Origin: Gnetum montanum
Lineage: Eukaryota > Streptophyta > Gnetopsida > Gnetales > Gnetaceae
Direction: 5' to 3'
Assembly: GCA_015680685.1 (NCBI GenBank)
Contig: MNCI01020439.1
Coordinates: 230-64,229, forward strand
Length of the DNA stretch: 64,000 nucleotides
Numbering within the stretch: position 1 is the stretch's first letter; every line of letters begins with the position of its first letter. A program made the position numbers and the translations under genes. The notes beneath the pieces were generated by a model that did not search any database, was not told the origin of the DNA, and saw nothing but the letters and a program-made list of their open reading frames with translations. Shown piece by piece: positions 1-12,530 of the stretch.

Positions 1-450
1 CAAGGTAGGTAGGGAAGTTACATATTCAAAAATATCTCACCTAACTTCTCTCCCAAGTAACTTGGCCAACCAATTAGGAGATTACTTGCCCAACAAGTTA
101 GGAGGTTACTTGCCCATTTAATTAGGAGGGAGTTATATAGTTAGGAAGTTATTCATAAAGTTAGGAGGAATTAATATTTGTACATATTATAAATATTTCC
201 TTTGTAAGTAATTTATTTAAATAAATCTAAATTCCCTAATCTAATTTAATTTAATTTAAAATTCTAAATACTAAGTGTCATTAAGCTCTAGATTTTTTCA
301 TAAAAAATATAATATAATAGCCACCTTATTGGTGGTAGCGGTAGTTAATTTATCCTTTCTGCGTCCTCGATAATTGAAATTAAAATTCAGGATGGCCCGA
401 AATATGAGCCCGAAGGTGAAGGCACCGATCCTGAAACTGCCCGCAACTGA
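1..450. other. AT-rich sequence, no gene
   Basis: No supportable coding sequence is visible. Positions 50-170 hold several degenerate copies of a phrase like AGTTAGGAGGTTACTTGCCC, a weak local repeat. The region near 290-450 continues into the degenerate coding-like stretch described next. Confidence 0.5.
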
Positions 451-2690
451 TTCAAAATATCTTCTTCGGCCAAAAATCGTTACCAGCAACTGCCATCACA
501 GGAGAAGACTCAGCCACCGCGTTAGGAAACGTCGCCATGTGTTCTGTAAGGATCTGCAACTGTTGTAACCTCTGCCTCTCGAAAATGCCCTGCAGGTTTT
601 GATGATTATATGATTTAATCCTTGCTTCATAGATTTTTGCTACCTTCTGTCTATGATAATTGGTAAACTGTCTAGCTTTCAAAGTTTTCTTCCAACATTT
701 GGTGCAGATTCTTCAAGCAATGTCCACCATGGTTTTAAATACATTTTCCGTTGTTGCGGATGAAAACACAGATTTGTTCATCGCGCGAAATAGATGTCAA
801 TTCTTCTGAAATCCACAAGTGTCTATGCTAAAATCGATGATATGCCTACTGTGTTCTACCCTAAACTGGCCTCAGTTCTATCTACACAGCCTACATGTGA
901 TTGCTGCTCGAAACCCCCTTTAACTCAGCTCAGTGGTGAAAGAAGGGCCTCCCATGTGCTCCACGAACTTAGGTTCAACATCTGGCGAGTCGGTAACGTA
1001 AATCTGGCCGATGCGTGGGTGCAATCCTGAACGGCAAGCCAATGGATTTGCCCAAAAACCACGTCATTCAGTTCTATTTTTCTGATTTTTGGTTTTTTCT
1101 CCGGCAGCGTTAACAATGGGCCTTTGGACTTACAGGAATTTGGGTTCATCTGCAATACAGAAACCTTTACATCCTTTGATAATTTAAATTTACGGAATTC
1201 AAAACCTATTGGTAGTCCGTTAGGTCCTTCACTTGCTTCCAACTCTTAGCCGATTCTTGATAATCCATTACCCACGGTGTTGTCTATTTTGCCAATATTA
1301 ACAGGGAGTATGCTTTCTTATGGTAAATAATCACCTCCTTTTCTTTTTGTTCCAATCTTCACTCAAGAAAATAACTTGGCATTTTAATTTTACTTTCCAA
1401 GAAGGCTTCAACATCAAGATTATCTACCATTGACTTGCTTCTCCAAGAATACCCATCAACTCACAATACTAAACTGCAAATTTACAACCAGGGATTGTGC
1501 TAATTTTGAACAAAATATTCCAACTGTTCCATGTAATGGCCAAATGTTCCAACATATCCATTGTTTAGATTTCTTTTTTCATTTAGGAGGAGTGACCAGT
1601 GGTGAATTGATATAAAGACCTTCTAGATCTAAAGTTTCTAATTGTGATTTTTCCTTATCTTTAGAATTTTATATCTTTTTATTAGGAACCCATATTTGAT
1701 GTAAGTATTTTACATCCCTTTGTACTTCCCTAACCTCTGCATACGTCATTAATTTTTGGTCACTAACATAAGATAATTTATGATTGGTCCAATTATGAAG
1801 CTTAATGATGTCAGAAGGTTGTTCTATGGAAGTTTTATACTACACCATATGGGCTACTTCTTTTGGTTCTTCCGTGTTCATGTTGATCCATAATAGTTCA
1901 TCACATTCTACGCATCTAATGTCATGATCTACCTTGTGTATTTTTTCATTTGTATAGTTCTGTTATGATGGTTTACTTGAGCATGATGCTTCTTCATCAG
2001 AGCTAGATGTCAAAACATCTTCTATGTGTATTTTTCCCTTGGTGTTATCTACCATTTTTCCCCCTTTTGTTTGATGATCTTCCTAGGATCCATTGTAATG
2101 CCTAGTTCATTAAATATCTTTGCCATTCTCTATATTTTCTCTTCTTATTCTTCATAAGAATATTTCTTTCTAAACAGAGTTAATGGTTTGACTGGTTTAG
2201 CAGGTTTGGGAGCTAATAGATCATAAGGTAAGAGTTTTTGTGGTTGTAACTCTACATAGTACCTTCAGGATTTGGATGGTGATCTAAACAAGGATTTTTC
2301 TTGCTTTTTTATGCTCATAGTATTCTTCTAATGGATCTTCTAAGTCTGGCAAGAGCCTATGAATTAGGAGATCCTCTATATTGATGTACATCCCATATTC
2401 TAAATTTGTTGTTCCAACAGAGAGAGCTTGTTGTCCAAATGGTAGAAGGGTTTGTATACTAACAGAGCTAAACAACTTAATCTAGTACCTATCATGTAAT
2501 ACACACTACAATCTATAATATCAATAGGAATATATGTAATTAACATTAAACTATTAAATAAGTGTGGATCAGAAAAAGAAAGCGTAAAGTTTGGGATAGT
2601 TATAATTAACGCATCTGAAACTAATCTACCTTTAGCTTGTGTTATAATGGCTTCTTGGAAAGATTTAAATTGTCTGTCTATCAAGGCTAT
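450..2690 (-). pseudogene. Degenerate pararetrovirus-like (caulimovirid-type) remnant
   Basis: Minus-strand relic broken by many stops and frameshifts. The best preserved part, about 2400-2684, reads as a 30K-type movement-protein-like segment: a phrase like FQEAIITQAKG, then DALIITIPNFTLSFSDPHLFN, an arrangement I associate with movement proteins of Caulimoviridae. It continues after a frameshift at about 2284-2475. Lower down come acidic, Ser/Asp/Glu-rich patches (about 2000) and basic, Lys-rich patches (about 925-1242), as expected for coat-protein-like regions, but I recognise no definite motif there. No protease or RT motif was found. If correct, this is an old endogenous viral copy, not a functional virus. 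The alternative is an unrelated decayed mobile element. The family assignment is from memory of motif style only. Confidence 0.38.
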
Positions 2691-4569
2691 CCAGTAGGGT
2701 TTTTGGAGTCTATAGTTAAAATGAAGATGAAGTTGTATAGCTATCTGAGCGAGATGAATGTATCAAGATTTTCAATAAAGCAATTAGCGATTTTCACTTC
2801 ATTCTTAGCCTATTCACATTATTTACCACTCATTCACAATTGATTCTTGACATTCATAGTATCAACAAATATATTCACATCTGTTCCTAGTTATTCCCAG
2901 TAGAAGCAAGTAATGAAGCTCATCGATAGATTCTTCATTCACTCAAGAAATATCTAGAAGCTTCAGGAAGTGCACTTCAGTTTCAAGCACTAGTTGGAGT
3001 TATGTAGGAGGGTTGACCTCCACAAGTTCATTCTCATTGTTTTGAAGCACTGATAATTGGGGAAGCACTCCAATATGATTTTGACCCTTTGAGAGGCCAC
3101 TAGGAGGACAACTTGAGAAAGTGGAATTGAGTTTTCAACTAGATAATGAGCTTGGAAATCACATCTTGGAGGAGGTCAAAAAGAGAAGTAGGAATAGAGA
3201 TGTAGAGAAATGGAGGAGAAATAGCAACAAGATGAGAAGAAATAAGAATAAAAAGAAATTACAGCTCACTTTATGGCACATCATGAGTACAGTACCAAGG
3301 ACTTGTTCAAGTTTGGGAAATGTCCCTATGTTACTCAAGGTATTAATAGGAAGACCACATGACACAGCCTTCACTTCTACATCAAGCTAATGTCCTTTAC
3401 CTTGCATTCAAACCAACCATGTGGTTTGGTTTTTTATCAACAAAAATAGAGGAAGGACAAGTATAAATCATTTCAGTAGACTACAATTAAGAATACTTCA
3501 TGGTTTGTGCATGATACCTTTTTAGTTTTATGCAAATGGCAATAAGATTTTAATCTCAATAAAGAAAAAAAAAGTATTTTGCCAATTTGGATTGAGTTCC
3601 CCAATTTGCCTAAGATATTTCCCTCTCTAATCACAAATATTGCTAGTACAATTAGTAAAGTGCTATTTTTAGAAAAACAAAGTGATTTTTGTGCTTGGCC
3701 AACTTGAAGGGTTTGTGTAAAATTGGGTTTAAGTAAATAATGTTCATGTTCTATTGATCTTGAGGGCTTGAAGTAAAATTGGATTTAAGCAAAGAACTTT
3801 CATCTTCTATTAAGCTAGCATACAGATGAAATTTTTTGGAACAAAAAATTCTTATCTTACTATTCCTAATGCATATTGTTATTGCAATAAGCCATCCCAC
3901 AATATTTTTACCTATTCAAAACCCATCACCAAAAAATCTATTGAAGTTAAATTAGTAGAATAAATTAAAAAACATGCAAGACTTAAACAAATCTTAAAAA
4001 GGGATTGTGAATACTCTAGATCAACTCTTAGAAAATCAAGTGAACCCTCAAGAGGATGGATGGACAAAAGGTTATGTAAAAAAAATAAAGAAGTTACGAC
4101 CTTCAAATTCTACTATCTAAGAAGTATCTAAAGTTCCAAACAATGATACAATGATTTTAGGAGGTTCCTATACTTAGAGGAAAAGAAGTAACACATCAAA
4201 TGAAATTGTCCTCAAGTGTAAAAACTCAATAAATCTAGAGAATATTACTCATTAAAATTGTAAGCCTATTATTTTTAATTTTGAGCAAGTTAATCCTTTT
4301 TATTCTATCATGGAGTTCATCACTGCTCCCTCATGAAGTTCAGCACTGCTTCCTCATGAAGTTCATCTCCTAAAATGTTTAGGAATTGTTGAACCCCAAA
4401 CAACAAGAAATTTTCCAATATCATTATTAGATATTAAAATAGGTAGTTTTAACTTGACTTTAGCAAGTAATTTTTTAATGCCTAGATGAAGGTACTTTTT
4501 TGCAAATCATGAAGATGGAAGAGGCGGTGTTCTCTAGATTTTCTTTTTCTTAAGCATTAAATTCCACCA
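2691..4569. other. Non-coding, AT-rich sequence; unassigned
   Basis: No convincing gene. A Lys/Arg/Asn-rich open frame at 3121-3390 (plus, 89 codons) has low complexity (RNKNKKK), no recognisable domain and no conserved partner in the window, so I treat it as chance. The rest is AT-rich with frequent stops in all frames. Confidence 0.45.
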
Positions 4570-5770
4570 TCTCCTTCATAAAGTCTACACTCAATTGAGA
4601 TTCTCTACCAAAACTCCTTAATTTATCCACATTATTTTGACCAAAATCATAATTACATTCAAATGGAATTTTCCCAATAGCAACATGAAAAGCACTATTA
4701 TAGGAAAACTCATTATGATACAATACGTTCTTCTACTTGTTAGGTTGTCCTTCACACAAATACATTAATATATTAAGTAAAGTTTTATTGATCACTTTAG
4801 TTTGATCATCAGACTATGGATGGTATGCACTAGAAGAATTCAATTTTATCCCCAAAATCATGCATAGGAATCTCTAAAAATGGCTAGTAAACTTAGAGTA
4901 TTGATTACTAATAATTTTCAAAGGAATTCCATGAAACCTCATAACATGTTGGAAAAAATATTTGTGATACAAGATGAATCACTCACCTTCTTGAATGGAA
5001 TAAAATGTGTCATCTTAAAGAATCTATCCACCACCATAAAGATAGCATAATTTTCATTTTTGAAATCCCAGTCGCAAAGGGAATTGACACACTTTTTCAA
5101 GATCCTTTGGAAATTAGAAAAGATATATAATGTCCATCAACTCCTTTATATCCCTTGACTTTCTAATATGTCAAACATTCCTTCATAAATTTGGAGAATT
5201 TAGAGGTCATTTGAGGATAAAAAATAGTACCTACCCACATGTTCCAATTTCTTATCTCTACCCATATAACCTATCATGCCACTACTATGTTTTTTAACAA
5301 AAATATTTCTTTTCAAATCATAATTGGGAACACAAACCTTTCCATTCTTGAGTAACAATTTACCCTATATGTGATAGTTATTTTATTGGTCTACTCAACC
5401 TAGGAATGGTTCTTTAAGGCATCTCCAAACATATCGAAAATCTAAGCCATTTTCATACAAATCAATAAAATCATTCATACCTTCCACATAAGGAACACTG
5501 AAATGCATGACATGCAAGCTAGATAATGCATATAGTACTACATTAAAATTTCCTCTTGTATGTCTAAGCAAAAAATTGGACCTCTATAATTATGTCACCC
5601 ACTTCGTGTATTTGACATTCAACTCTTTTTGGAAATTAAGAAACTGAAGTGTTTTGTGGTCAGTCATCAAAGTAAACTCCTTTGGTAATAAATAATACCT
5701 CTAATGCTTGATTTCTTAAAGATTAACATACAATTCCTTCTCATACATGATGCATATCTACTTTTAATCA
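4570..5770 (-). pseudogene. Non-Tat Ty3/gypsy pol relic (RNase H to integrase)
   Basis: Conceptual translation of the minus strand across frame breaks gives the tail of a classical gypsy RNase H (a LMTDHKTLQFL-like phrase with LLPKEF just before it, then KYTKWV) near 5580-5700. The integrase zinc-finger region and core follow, with FMVVDRFFKMTHFIPFKK near 5010-5060 and SSAYHPQSDDQTKVINKTL near 4760-4840. These are the usual RNase H and integrase landmarks of chromovirus-type or similar gypsy elements. They differ from the Tat elements further right (one RNase H type, SAYHPQ rather than SPYYPQ). Many stops and small indels make it a dead, old copy. No LTRs were found for it. Confidence 0.7.
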
Positions 5771-6287
5771 TTTAGTTTTTTTAAAAAAGAAAGTAGTAGG
5801 TATTCCTAGTGGAGGGTTTTGATCCATTATGCATGTTAAAGATGAGGGATAGGTTGCCATAATTCATATTGAGGGTTTGCTAGATCTTAGAAGTAACGTT
5901 TTGAACAAGATGAAAGCCATCATGAATGATGAGGCTATTAGCGAAGATCCATTTCAATTTTCTTCTCCATTGTTGGATGATTCACCTATGGTCCATCATG
6001 ATGTTCATGTTTAGTCTTAGATCCATGTTCCTTCATGGAGTGTCTCCTCTTCACTATAATTGAGGCACAACATGAATAATGTCCATTATGCTGTAGAAGT
6101 CCTTTAAGTACTCACTGATCAACCTAGGACTAGCCACTAGGTAGAAGATAAGCAAAGAGCTGATTCAAGTACCAAGCTACTAATGAGGAACATTAATAGT
6201 ACAGTGGACACTAAATTGATCAAGATACATGCTAAATTAGAAACTGTAGATGTTAATAGAACTTTCTATCTAAGGAAGTTATAAAGA
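5771..6287. other. Unassigned sequence left of the inverted LTR block
   Basis: About 500 bases with no supportable gene. It probably includes internal sequence of the older relic and then the truncated junction with the plus-oriented LTR, whose homology to other LTRs starts near 6288 (GTCATTCTTGCTTCACC). Confidence 0.4.
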
Positions 6288-7859
6288 AGTCATTCTTGCT
6301 TCACCAGGCATTGCAGTTCACATAGCGCTATGGTAATTCTCCAGGAGGAGAATGCTCTGAGTTCAAGCTAACCATTTCAGAAAATTTTCTACTTTAGATG
6401 TTAGCAATCTCTATGGATCATCTTGCCTGGCCACCTAAGTAGCCTGCCCAGATGAAAGCCTGCTTAGAAATGATGCACGAAGTTGGCAGCAGCATTCTGG
6501 ATGCACGAAACATTTCAACAAGTTTTCTAAGTCACGAAGTTTGCTACGCTACGCCTCACTATGTACCATAGCAAGATTCAGAAGACGATTGCAGAACGAA
6601 GTGCTACACTACACTATCCCACATGACGTAGCATAGCATAGCAACAACTATACAGCCAGTTTTCCTTCACCCAGCTTCAAGTCCTTCAACAATGTTCCTT
6701 TCTATCAGGAAGCGGTGGACCATGTCTGCTACTACATTATGCTGAGCTACATGGCACAGCAAGGCGTAGCAATCCTGTGGAAGAGACAGAAGGCAGCTCA
6801 AAGGGTAGAATTAGCAAAGTTCGTAAGTCTTGCATCACAGGAAGAAAATTTTTCAAATCAACAAAGCTTTCATGACTAAGAATAGTCGCAACGCTACGCT
6901 ACATAGCATAGCATAGCGTAGCAAGCATGTAACACACATGTAGCGGAATGCACGACAAGGTGCTACGCTACGCCAAGCATGCTACGCTACAAAGCACAGT
7001 AAGGCATGCGGGTGGTTGTGCAACATCAATGCACTTCACCTAATTGGACCATTGGCACACGTCACCAGACACTGACGATGCAATTACAGCATGGTAGGCT
7101 CACAGTTACGGCATAACAGGCTCGCATTACAACGGTCTTGTAGGTCCAATGGTCATACACGGCACGTGTGGTGCCAGCGAGTCAACGTGGGCTCGGGGCA
7201 CATGGCATCCAAACCATCCCTTTTGCATGCCCTTTAATCCTATAAATACCCCTATGAGTAGTGCTCAAAGGGTTGGAATATCTCTAGAGGTTCAAAAAAA
7301 CAAGCATCATAGCATCAAGCACTAAGCATTGTAAACTTTATGTTTGACATTGCAAACAGTTAGCATCTTTAGCTGACATTTTTGTTTTGTATCCCTTTCT
7401 ACCACCTTGGTAGAATCCCCACATTGTTAGCACCCAAGGCCATGCCCAAGTGCATAATCTATTTTTCTCTACATGTCTTGGTTACTCTCAGAATCCCTGC
7501 ACTCCACCATGCTGTGCAACCGATTGTATCCACCTTGACAGAGAAAGCTTATAGCTTCGGGGTGGTGCATTTTTCTAACTGTATTTTATCTTTCTTCCTA
7601 CTTATTGTTGCATTTTTGTACTATTTTTTCTGCTTTATTTACTCTCAAGCATTATTTCACATTTTTCCCCATTTTCAAAACCATATGTTGCAAAATGCTA
7701 TATAGACGTTGATTAAGTCCTTGTCTGATCGACCAGACCATTCAGGGTGCCTCGTATCTGCACACACCCAACACGGCCCTCTCGTGGGTATAGGGTCGAA
7801 ACTGTCGTATCCGCCGACCCCTCAGTGTTTTCCAACTGCCGACATTTTTAGTTGTTACA
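6288..7859 (+). mobile_element. LTR of Tat-1 family, plus orientation, 5' end clipped
   Basis: Homologous to the Tat-1 5' LTR (42271-43869) but inverted. It starts at the sequence lying about 24 nt inside an intact LTR (the expected TGAAACACCTC start is missing) and ends at 7859 in ...TTACA, the LTR terminus seen elsewhere. U3 holds many GCTACGCTAC/GTAGCGTAGC palindromes (6540-6980). A TATAAATA box lies at 7241-7248. No PBS follows; instead an LTR segment is repeated at 7862. It is probably a solo or rearranged LTR of a plus-oriented relative. Confidence 0.75.
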
Positions 7860-7861
7860 GT

Positions 7862-8301
7862 CAGCACCCAAGGCTGCGCCAAAGCACACAACTTGTTTTG
7901 CTCTACACGTCTTGGTTACTCTCAAAATCCCTACACTCCACCACGCTGTGCAACTGACTGTATCCACCTTGATAGAGCAAGATTGTAGCTTTGGAGTGGT
8001 GCATATTTCTAATTGTATTTTACCTTCTTTCCTACTTATTGTTGCCTTTTTGCACTATTTTTTTTTGCTTTATTTACTCTCAAGCATTACTTCATCTTTT
8101 CTTCCCTGTTTTCAAAACCATATGTTGCAAAAGGCTATATAGCCATCAATTAAGTCCTGTCTGATTGACCAGACCATTCAAGGCACCTTGTATCTAGACA
8201 CACCTAGCACGGCCTTCCCGTAGGTATGGGGTCAAAACTGTCGCATCCGCTGACCCCTCAATGTTTTCCAGCTGTCGATGATTTTGGTCATTATAGTTTT
8301 C
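7862..8301 (+). repeat. Second copy of the LTR 3' segment plus start of PBS spacer
   Basis: Positions 7862-8295 repeat 7426-7859 (the R/U5-like part from CAGCACCCAAGG to the LTR end ...TTATA) in direct orientation. It is followed by GTTTTC (8296-8301), the 6-nt spacer that precedes the PBS in the other elements. The PBS itself is absent: the sequence switches at about 8302-8308 into a minus-oriented LTR. This marks a recombination or template-switch junction. Confidence 0.7.
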
Positions 8302-8306
8302 AAGGT

Positions 8307-9467
8307 AGGGATTCTACCAAGGTGGTAGAAAGGGATACAAAACAAAAATCTCAACTGAAGTTGCTAGCTATTTGCAATGTCAAACAGAAAGCTTACAACG
8401 TTCAAGTGCTCGATGCTATGATGCTTGCTTTCTTGAACCTCTAGAGATTGTTCACCCTTTTGAGCACTACTCATCAGGGTATTTATAGGGTTAAAGGGCA
8501 CGCGAAAGGGGTGTCTTGGATGCCACGTGCCCTGGGCCCACATTGACTTGCTGGTGCCACATGTGCCATGTATGACCGCTGGACCTGCAAGACCATTGTA
8601 ATGCAAGCCTATTATGCCATAACTGTGAGCCTTCCATGTCATAATTGCACCGTCAGCGTCTAGAGACATGTGCCAATGGTCCAATTAGGTGAAGTGCATT
8701 GATGTCACACAACCACTCGCATGCCTTGCTGTGCTTTGTAGTGTACCATGCTTGGTGTAGCGTAGCACCTTGTCATGTGTTCTGCTACATGTGTGTTGCA
8801 TGCTTGCTATAATATGCTACGCTACATAGCGTAGCGTAGCGATTGGTCTTACTGGCAAAAGCTTTGCCAATTTGCAAACTTTTCTTCCTTTGATGCAAGA
8901 CTTGGGAACTTTGTTGATTCTGCCCTTCGAGCTACCTTCTGTCTCTTTGACATGATTTCTACGCCTCACTGCACCATGTAGCTCAGCGTAACGTAGCAGC
9001 AGACATGGTCTACTGCTTCTTTATGGAGAGGGACATTGTTGAAGGACTTGAAGTTGGACAAAGGAAAACTAGCTGTATAGTTGTTGCTATGCTACGCTAC
9101 GTCAAGTGGTGTAGTGTAGCGTAGCACTTCATTCTGCAATCATCTTCTGAAGCTTTGTACGCTACATAGCAAGGCGTAGCGTAGCATAGAAGACTTTGTG
9201 ACTTCGAAAACTTGTCGAATTATTTCGTGCATTCGAAATGCTGCTGCCAACTTCACGCATCGTTTCTGAGTAGGCTATTGACTGGCTAGGATACTTAGGT
9301 GGCCAAGCAGGATGATCCATAGAGCTTACTAACACCTAAAGTAGAAAATTTTTGGAACTGGTCAGCCTGAACTCAGAGCGTTCTCCTCCCGAAGAACTGC
9401 TGTAGTGCTACGCGAACTGCAATTCCTGGTGAAGCGAGAATGACCTCACATTTTTTGAGGTGTTTCA
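8307..9467 (-). mobile_element. 3' LTR of Tat-1, truncated at its 3' side
   Basis: Matches Tat-1 5' LTR positions about 42711-43869 in the same (minus) orientation. It ends at 9467 with TGTTTCA (element sense TGAAACA...), immediately next to the polypurine tract. About 430 bp of the 1.6-kb LTR, the part distal to the internal region, is missing and replaced by inverted LTR sequence. It keeps the reverse-complement TATAAATA box (about 8480-8487) and U3 palindromes (8750-9200). Confidence 0.75.
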
Positions 9468-9482
9468 TTGGCCCCTCTTTGT
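9468..9482 (-). other. Polypurine tract of Tat-1
   Basis: On the minus strand this reads CAAAGAGGGGCCAA and abuts the LTR start TGAAACACC. The same arrangement occurs in Tat-2 and Tat-4. It is the expected plus-strand primer site. Confidence 0.75.
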
Positions 9483-10490
9483 CGATGTCTAGAGAATAGG
9501 CTCAATAGATGTCAACAAAGAATACGAAATACCACAGTAGGCGAGATGTTGAGGTTGTCGCTCGGAGAGTGTCGAGATGTCGCTTGACAACACTTGAGAG
9601 TGCTACATCAGTTTTTGTAGAGGTTAAGGGAGAGAGCAAAGATGATGTTTAGCAGAGTCCCCCGTTGGAGTGCTCTGAGGGGCTCATTGATCTTTTCATC
9701 TTTGGCTGGCGTTGTTCTTCAACCTCTCGTAGCACAAGTGTTTCCTTTGTAGGATGAGTTGTGTTACATCCGTGAAGGGTTTTAACCTGCCTATATATGC
9801 TTTCTGTATGATGAGTTGTGTTACACATGTCATGGAATTTGTACTCTGAAGTGGCTAAGCTAGTCGAGGCACTCACTTCGCAATGCTGTAGCATTTGCTG
9901 CTATCGCAAGTCGTGCCCTTAGCTGGCTAGGGCAAAGGTCGTGCTAGCTACAACGTTGTTGAAGCTCTTGGACACCCGAGTTGATGCATAATGTCCAAAG
10001 TAGGGAGGCCATCAGTGGCCTTGGCAACATTGGTGTGGAGGAACTGGCCTCGAAAGTGCCAGGAGTTGCTGTGGGTGCAGATGCATTGGAATCCTTGCCA
10101 AAGGCATGCACCCTCAGTTCAGCTATGGGATTAGCTACCACATAGTTAAACATCGTGTGAGTCGAGGCATTGGCAGGGGGCTGGAGAGTAACAATATTAT
10201 GGCTAGGCCACAATACTGCTGGAACTCCAGCTGTAGAAACTAGCCAAGGAACTACTATCATGGCGATGGGTCATGGCGATGGTAGGTTCGGAGGGCCAGT
10301 ATAATGCCATATGAAATTTCCAGAGGGTCAGCATGATGCCAAGGGTGGCGACGTCACATGTGTCCTAGACCACATTCTCATTACGTCATGATCTACATTC
10401 TAGAGTTGTGACATGCCACCCGCACATTACCATCGTGCATTCTTGTCTGATGCGTACTCGGCGTAGATGCACGTTGGGGATGTGATGCGA
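9483..10490 (-). other. 3' untranslated region of Tat-1
   Basis: About 1 kb between the polypurine tract and the interspersed repeats. Open frames at 9649-9894 and 9944-10261 (minus) show no known domain and no clear counterpart in Tat-2 or Tat-4, so I do not call them genes. A short phrase near 9745-9765 (GATGAGTTGTGTTAC) recurs in the Tat-2 3' UTR near 15530-15547, so part of the UTR is conserved. Confidence 0.5.
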
Positions 10491-10494
10491 ACCC

Positions 10495-10785
10495 CGTTTA
10501 AGTTCTTGGTAGACCGTGTGTTGGTTTAAGGTCCTAGTGGACTGCTATGCTCATTTAAGATCCCAGCAGACCATACATGCCATTTTAACATCATAGCAGA
10601 TCAGCAGTGCCAGTTTATAGTCATAGTGGACTAGCAGTGCTGATTTTATGTCATAGCGGATGGTTGCTACCAGTTTAACACCGTAGCAGGAACTAGTCGA
10701 TGCCGCTATTTTATCGTCATTGTAGACACTACTTGATGCTGTTGCCAATTTATTGTCATAGTAGACGGTCCTTGTTGTTGCCGTT
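10495..10785. repeat. Interspersed 22-nt motif repeats, Tat-1 3' UTR
   Basis: About nine or ten degenerate copies of a motif of the type AGTTTATAGTCATAGTGGAC, spaced roughly 30-45 nt, all in plus orientation. In element sense they follow the integrase stop directly. The same motif occurs in Tat-2 and Tat-4 at this place and at two further junctions. Long 3' UTRs with tandem repeats are known for Tat-lineage elements; this motif and its wider distribution are read directly from the sequence. Confidence 0.75.
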
Positions 10786-10790
10786 GTGCT

Positions 10791-11880
10791 TCAGACGTAG
10801 TATGGCTTGAGATACGAGTGATTCACCGGGTTGGTGAACTTGTTGCCATCCATGTCTGCCAGCTTGAAGGCTCCATTGTTGAAGGCTTTAGTTACCATGT
10901 AAGGACCTTCCCAGTTGGCTGAGAATTTTCTCACATGCCCACGGATGGCCTTGAGGATGAGGTCTCCCTTTTGCACTGGCTGTCGATGTGGGTCTGCACG
11001 GTGCTTCTACTGCTACTTGCTTTGGTAGTGCTTAATGCATCTCAGCGTCTACACGCGCTCCTCCTCCACTGAGTTGAGTTTGATGGTTTGCAACTCATTA
11101 TTCTGGGCTTCACTCACAACATCTGCGAGGATCATCCGAAGTGACGGTACCTACAACTCAAGAGGCAATATAGCTTTAGATTCATAAAAAAGATTGTAAG
11201 GGGTCTTACTTGTTGCAATTCTGCATGTCATTCGGTAGGCCCAGAGGACATAGAGGATTTTCTCGTTCCACTACCTCTTGTTGTTGTTAAGAATCTTCTT
11301 TAGCAAGTTGATGAAGACTTATTTGTAGCCTCTGCCTACCCATTCACCTGTGGATAATAAGGGGAAGAAAATGATTTTTTAATGCCTAGATTGCTATAGA
11401 AGGTTCGGGTTTCCATACTGTTGAACTGTGGCCCATTATCGGTCACAATGATCATTGGAAGCCCAAACCTTGTTACGATGTTATTAAGGATGAAATGGTA
11501 GATTTGTTGAGACATCGGTTTCCTCAGGGGAATAGCTTCCACCCACTTGGTAAAATACTCAGTGGCTATGATAATGAAGCTATGCCCCATGGAGGACTTA
11601 GGCATGATAGGCCCTATGAGGTCTAATCCCCATCATTGGAAGGGCCATGTGATTTGCGTTGGGTGTAGGTTTGTAGGTGAGACATGTATGAGATTTGCGT
11701 ATCTCTGGCATGTGTCACATGTCTTGACTTTCAATAGGTAGTCGTGCTCCATGTGGGGCCAGTAGTACCCTAGGCATCTGATTTTTGCAGCCATATCCCT
11801 GGGTGCTGTGTCCATCGTACAACCCCTCATGAACTTTATTAACTACCTTTTCTACCTACTTGCAACCCACACATGCCAGC
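10791..11880 (-). pseudogene. Tat-1 integrase (decayed)
   Basis: Minus-strand integrase in pieces. The zinc-binding part at 11633-11830 has GYYWPHMEHD and CDTCQRY. The core at 11336-11605 has HSFIIIATEYFTKWVEAIPL, VTDNGPQF and SPYYPQVNG, giving the second Asp and the region of the catalytic Glu. The C-terminal part at 10791-10976 has KGDLILKAI, KFSANWEGPY and HSYLKPYYV, then a stop. Several stops separate the blocks. Domain order and wording match Tat/Ogre integrases, which insert the cDNA into the host genome. The integrase stop lies at the edge of the 3' UTR repeats. Confidence 0.85.
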
Positions 11881-12099
11881 AATATACCATCGTAGGAATG
11901 TTGTCATAGGATGTTATTTTCCATGAGCACATATTTTCAGGCATGCTGATGGATTGCATCTCTCTGGGTAGATGTTAATCCACCTGGGGTTTCGCCATGC
12001 TGTAGATAAGTTTTAATGTTGGCATACCACTCCTGGGTGTCTGCAGCACTGACAGAGGCCACATGTTTCACCTGAGTGATAGGCTCTATGCATTCTATA

Positions 12100-12530
12100 A
12101 TTGCGGTTGGTAGGTTTGCCAAGGAATGTGATGGAATGTTTAATGGAAGGGTAGCTAAGGCATCTGCCAAAGTGTTCTTGTTGCATGGCACATGTTGCAC
12201 ATCTGTGGTTGTAAATTGTTTAAGTAGGATTTTTGCTAGATCGCAGTAGGGTTGCAAGTGCGTAGATTTGTAGGGATAGATCTCAGTGATTTGATACACG
12301 ACTAGTTTTAAATCTCTCTAGATTGCCAGGTGTTGTATGTGTAGTGCCCAGGAAGTTAAGAGGCTTCTGAGTAGCCCCTTGTATTCTGCCACGTTGTTGG
12401 TGCATGGGAACCCAAATCGATAAGTGGATAGATGAATTTCCCTAGAGGGTAACATGATTATGGTAGTGGTACTAGCTCCTCAAGCAGTTGAGGCACCATC
12501 AAAATGTAAGGTGGCTTTGAAATACGATGG
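12100..12530 (-). pseudogene. Tat-1 second (archaeal-type) RNase H
   Basis: Decayed domain between the first RNase H and INT. Visible parts are a DGAST-like start, TNNVAEYKGLL, LQPYCDLAKILLKQF and VQHVPCNKNTLADALATLPLN. The NxxADALA end with His is typical of the extra RNase H that marks the Tat lineage. Several stops interrupt it, including one in the QHLAI*RDL segment. Confidence 0.75.

Noticed and set aside
3121-3390. 89-codon Lys/Arg/Asn-rich open frame
   Set aside because: Low complexity, no domain, no homolog in the window, no regulatory context.
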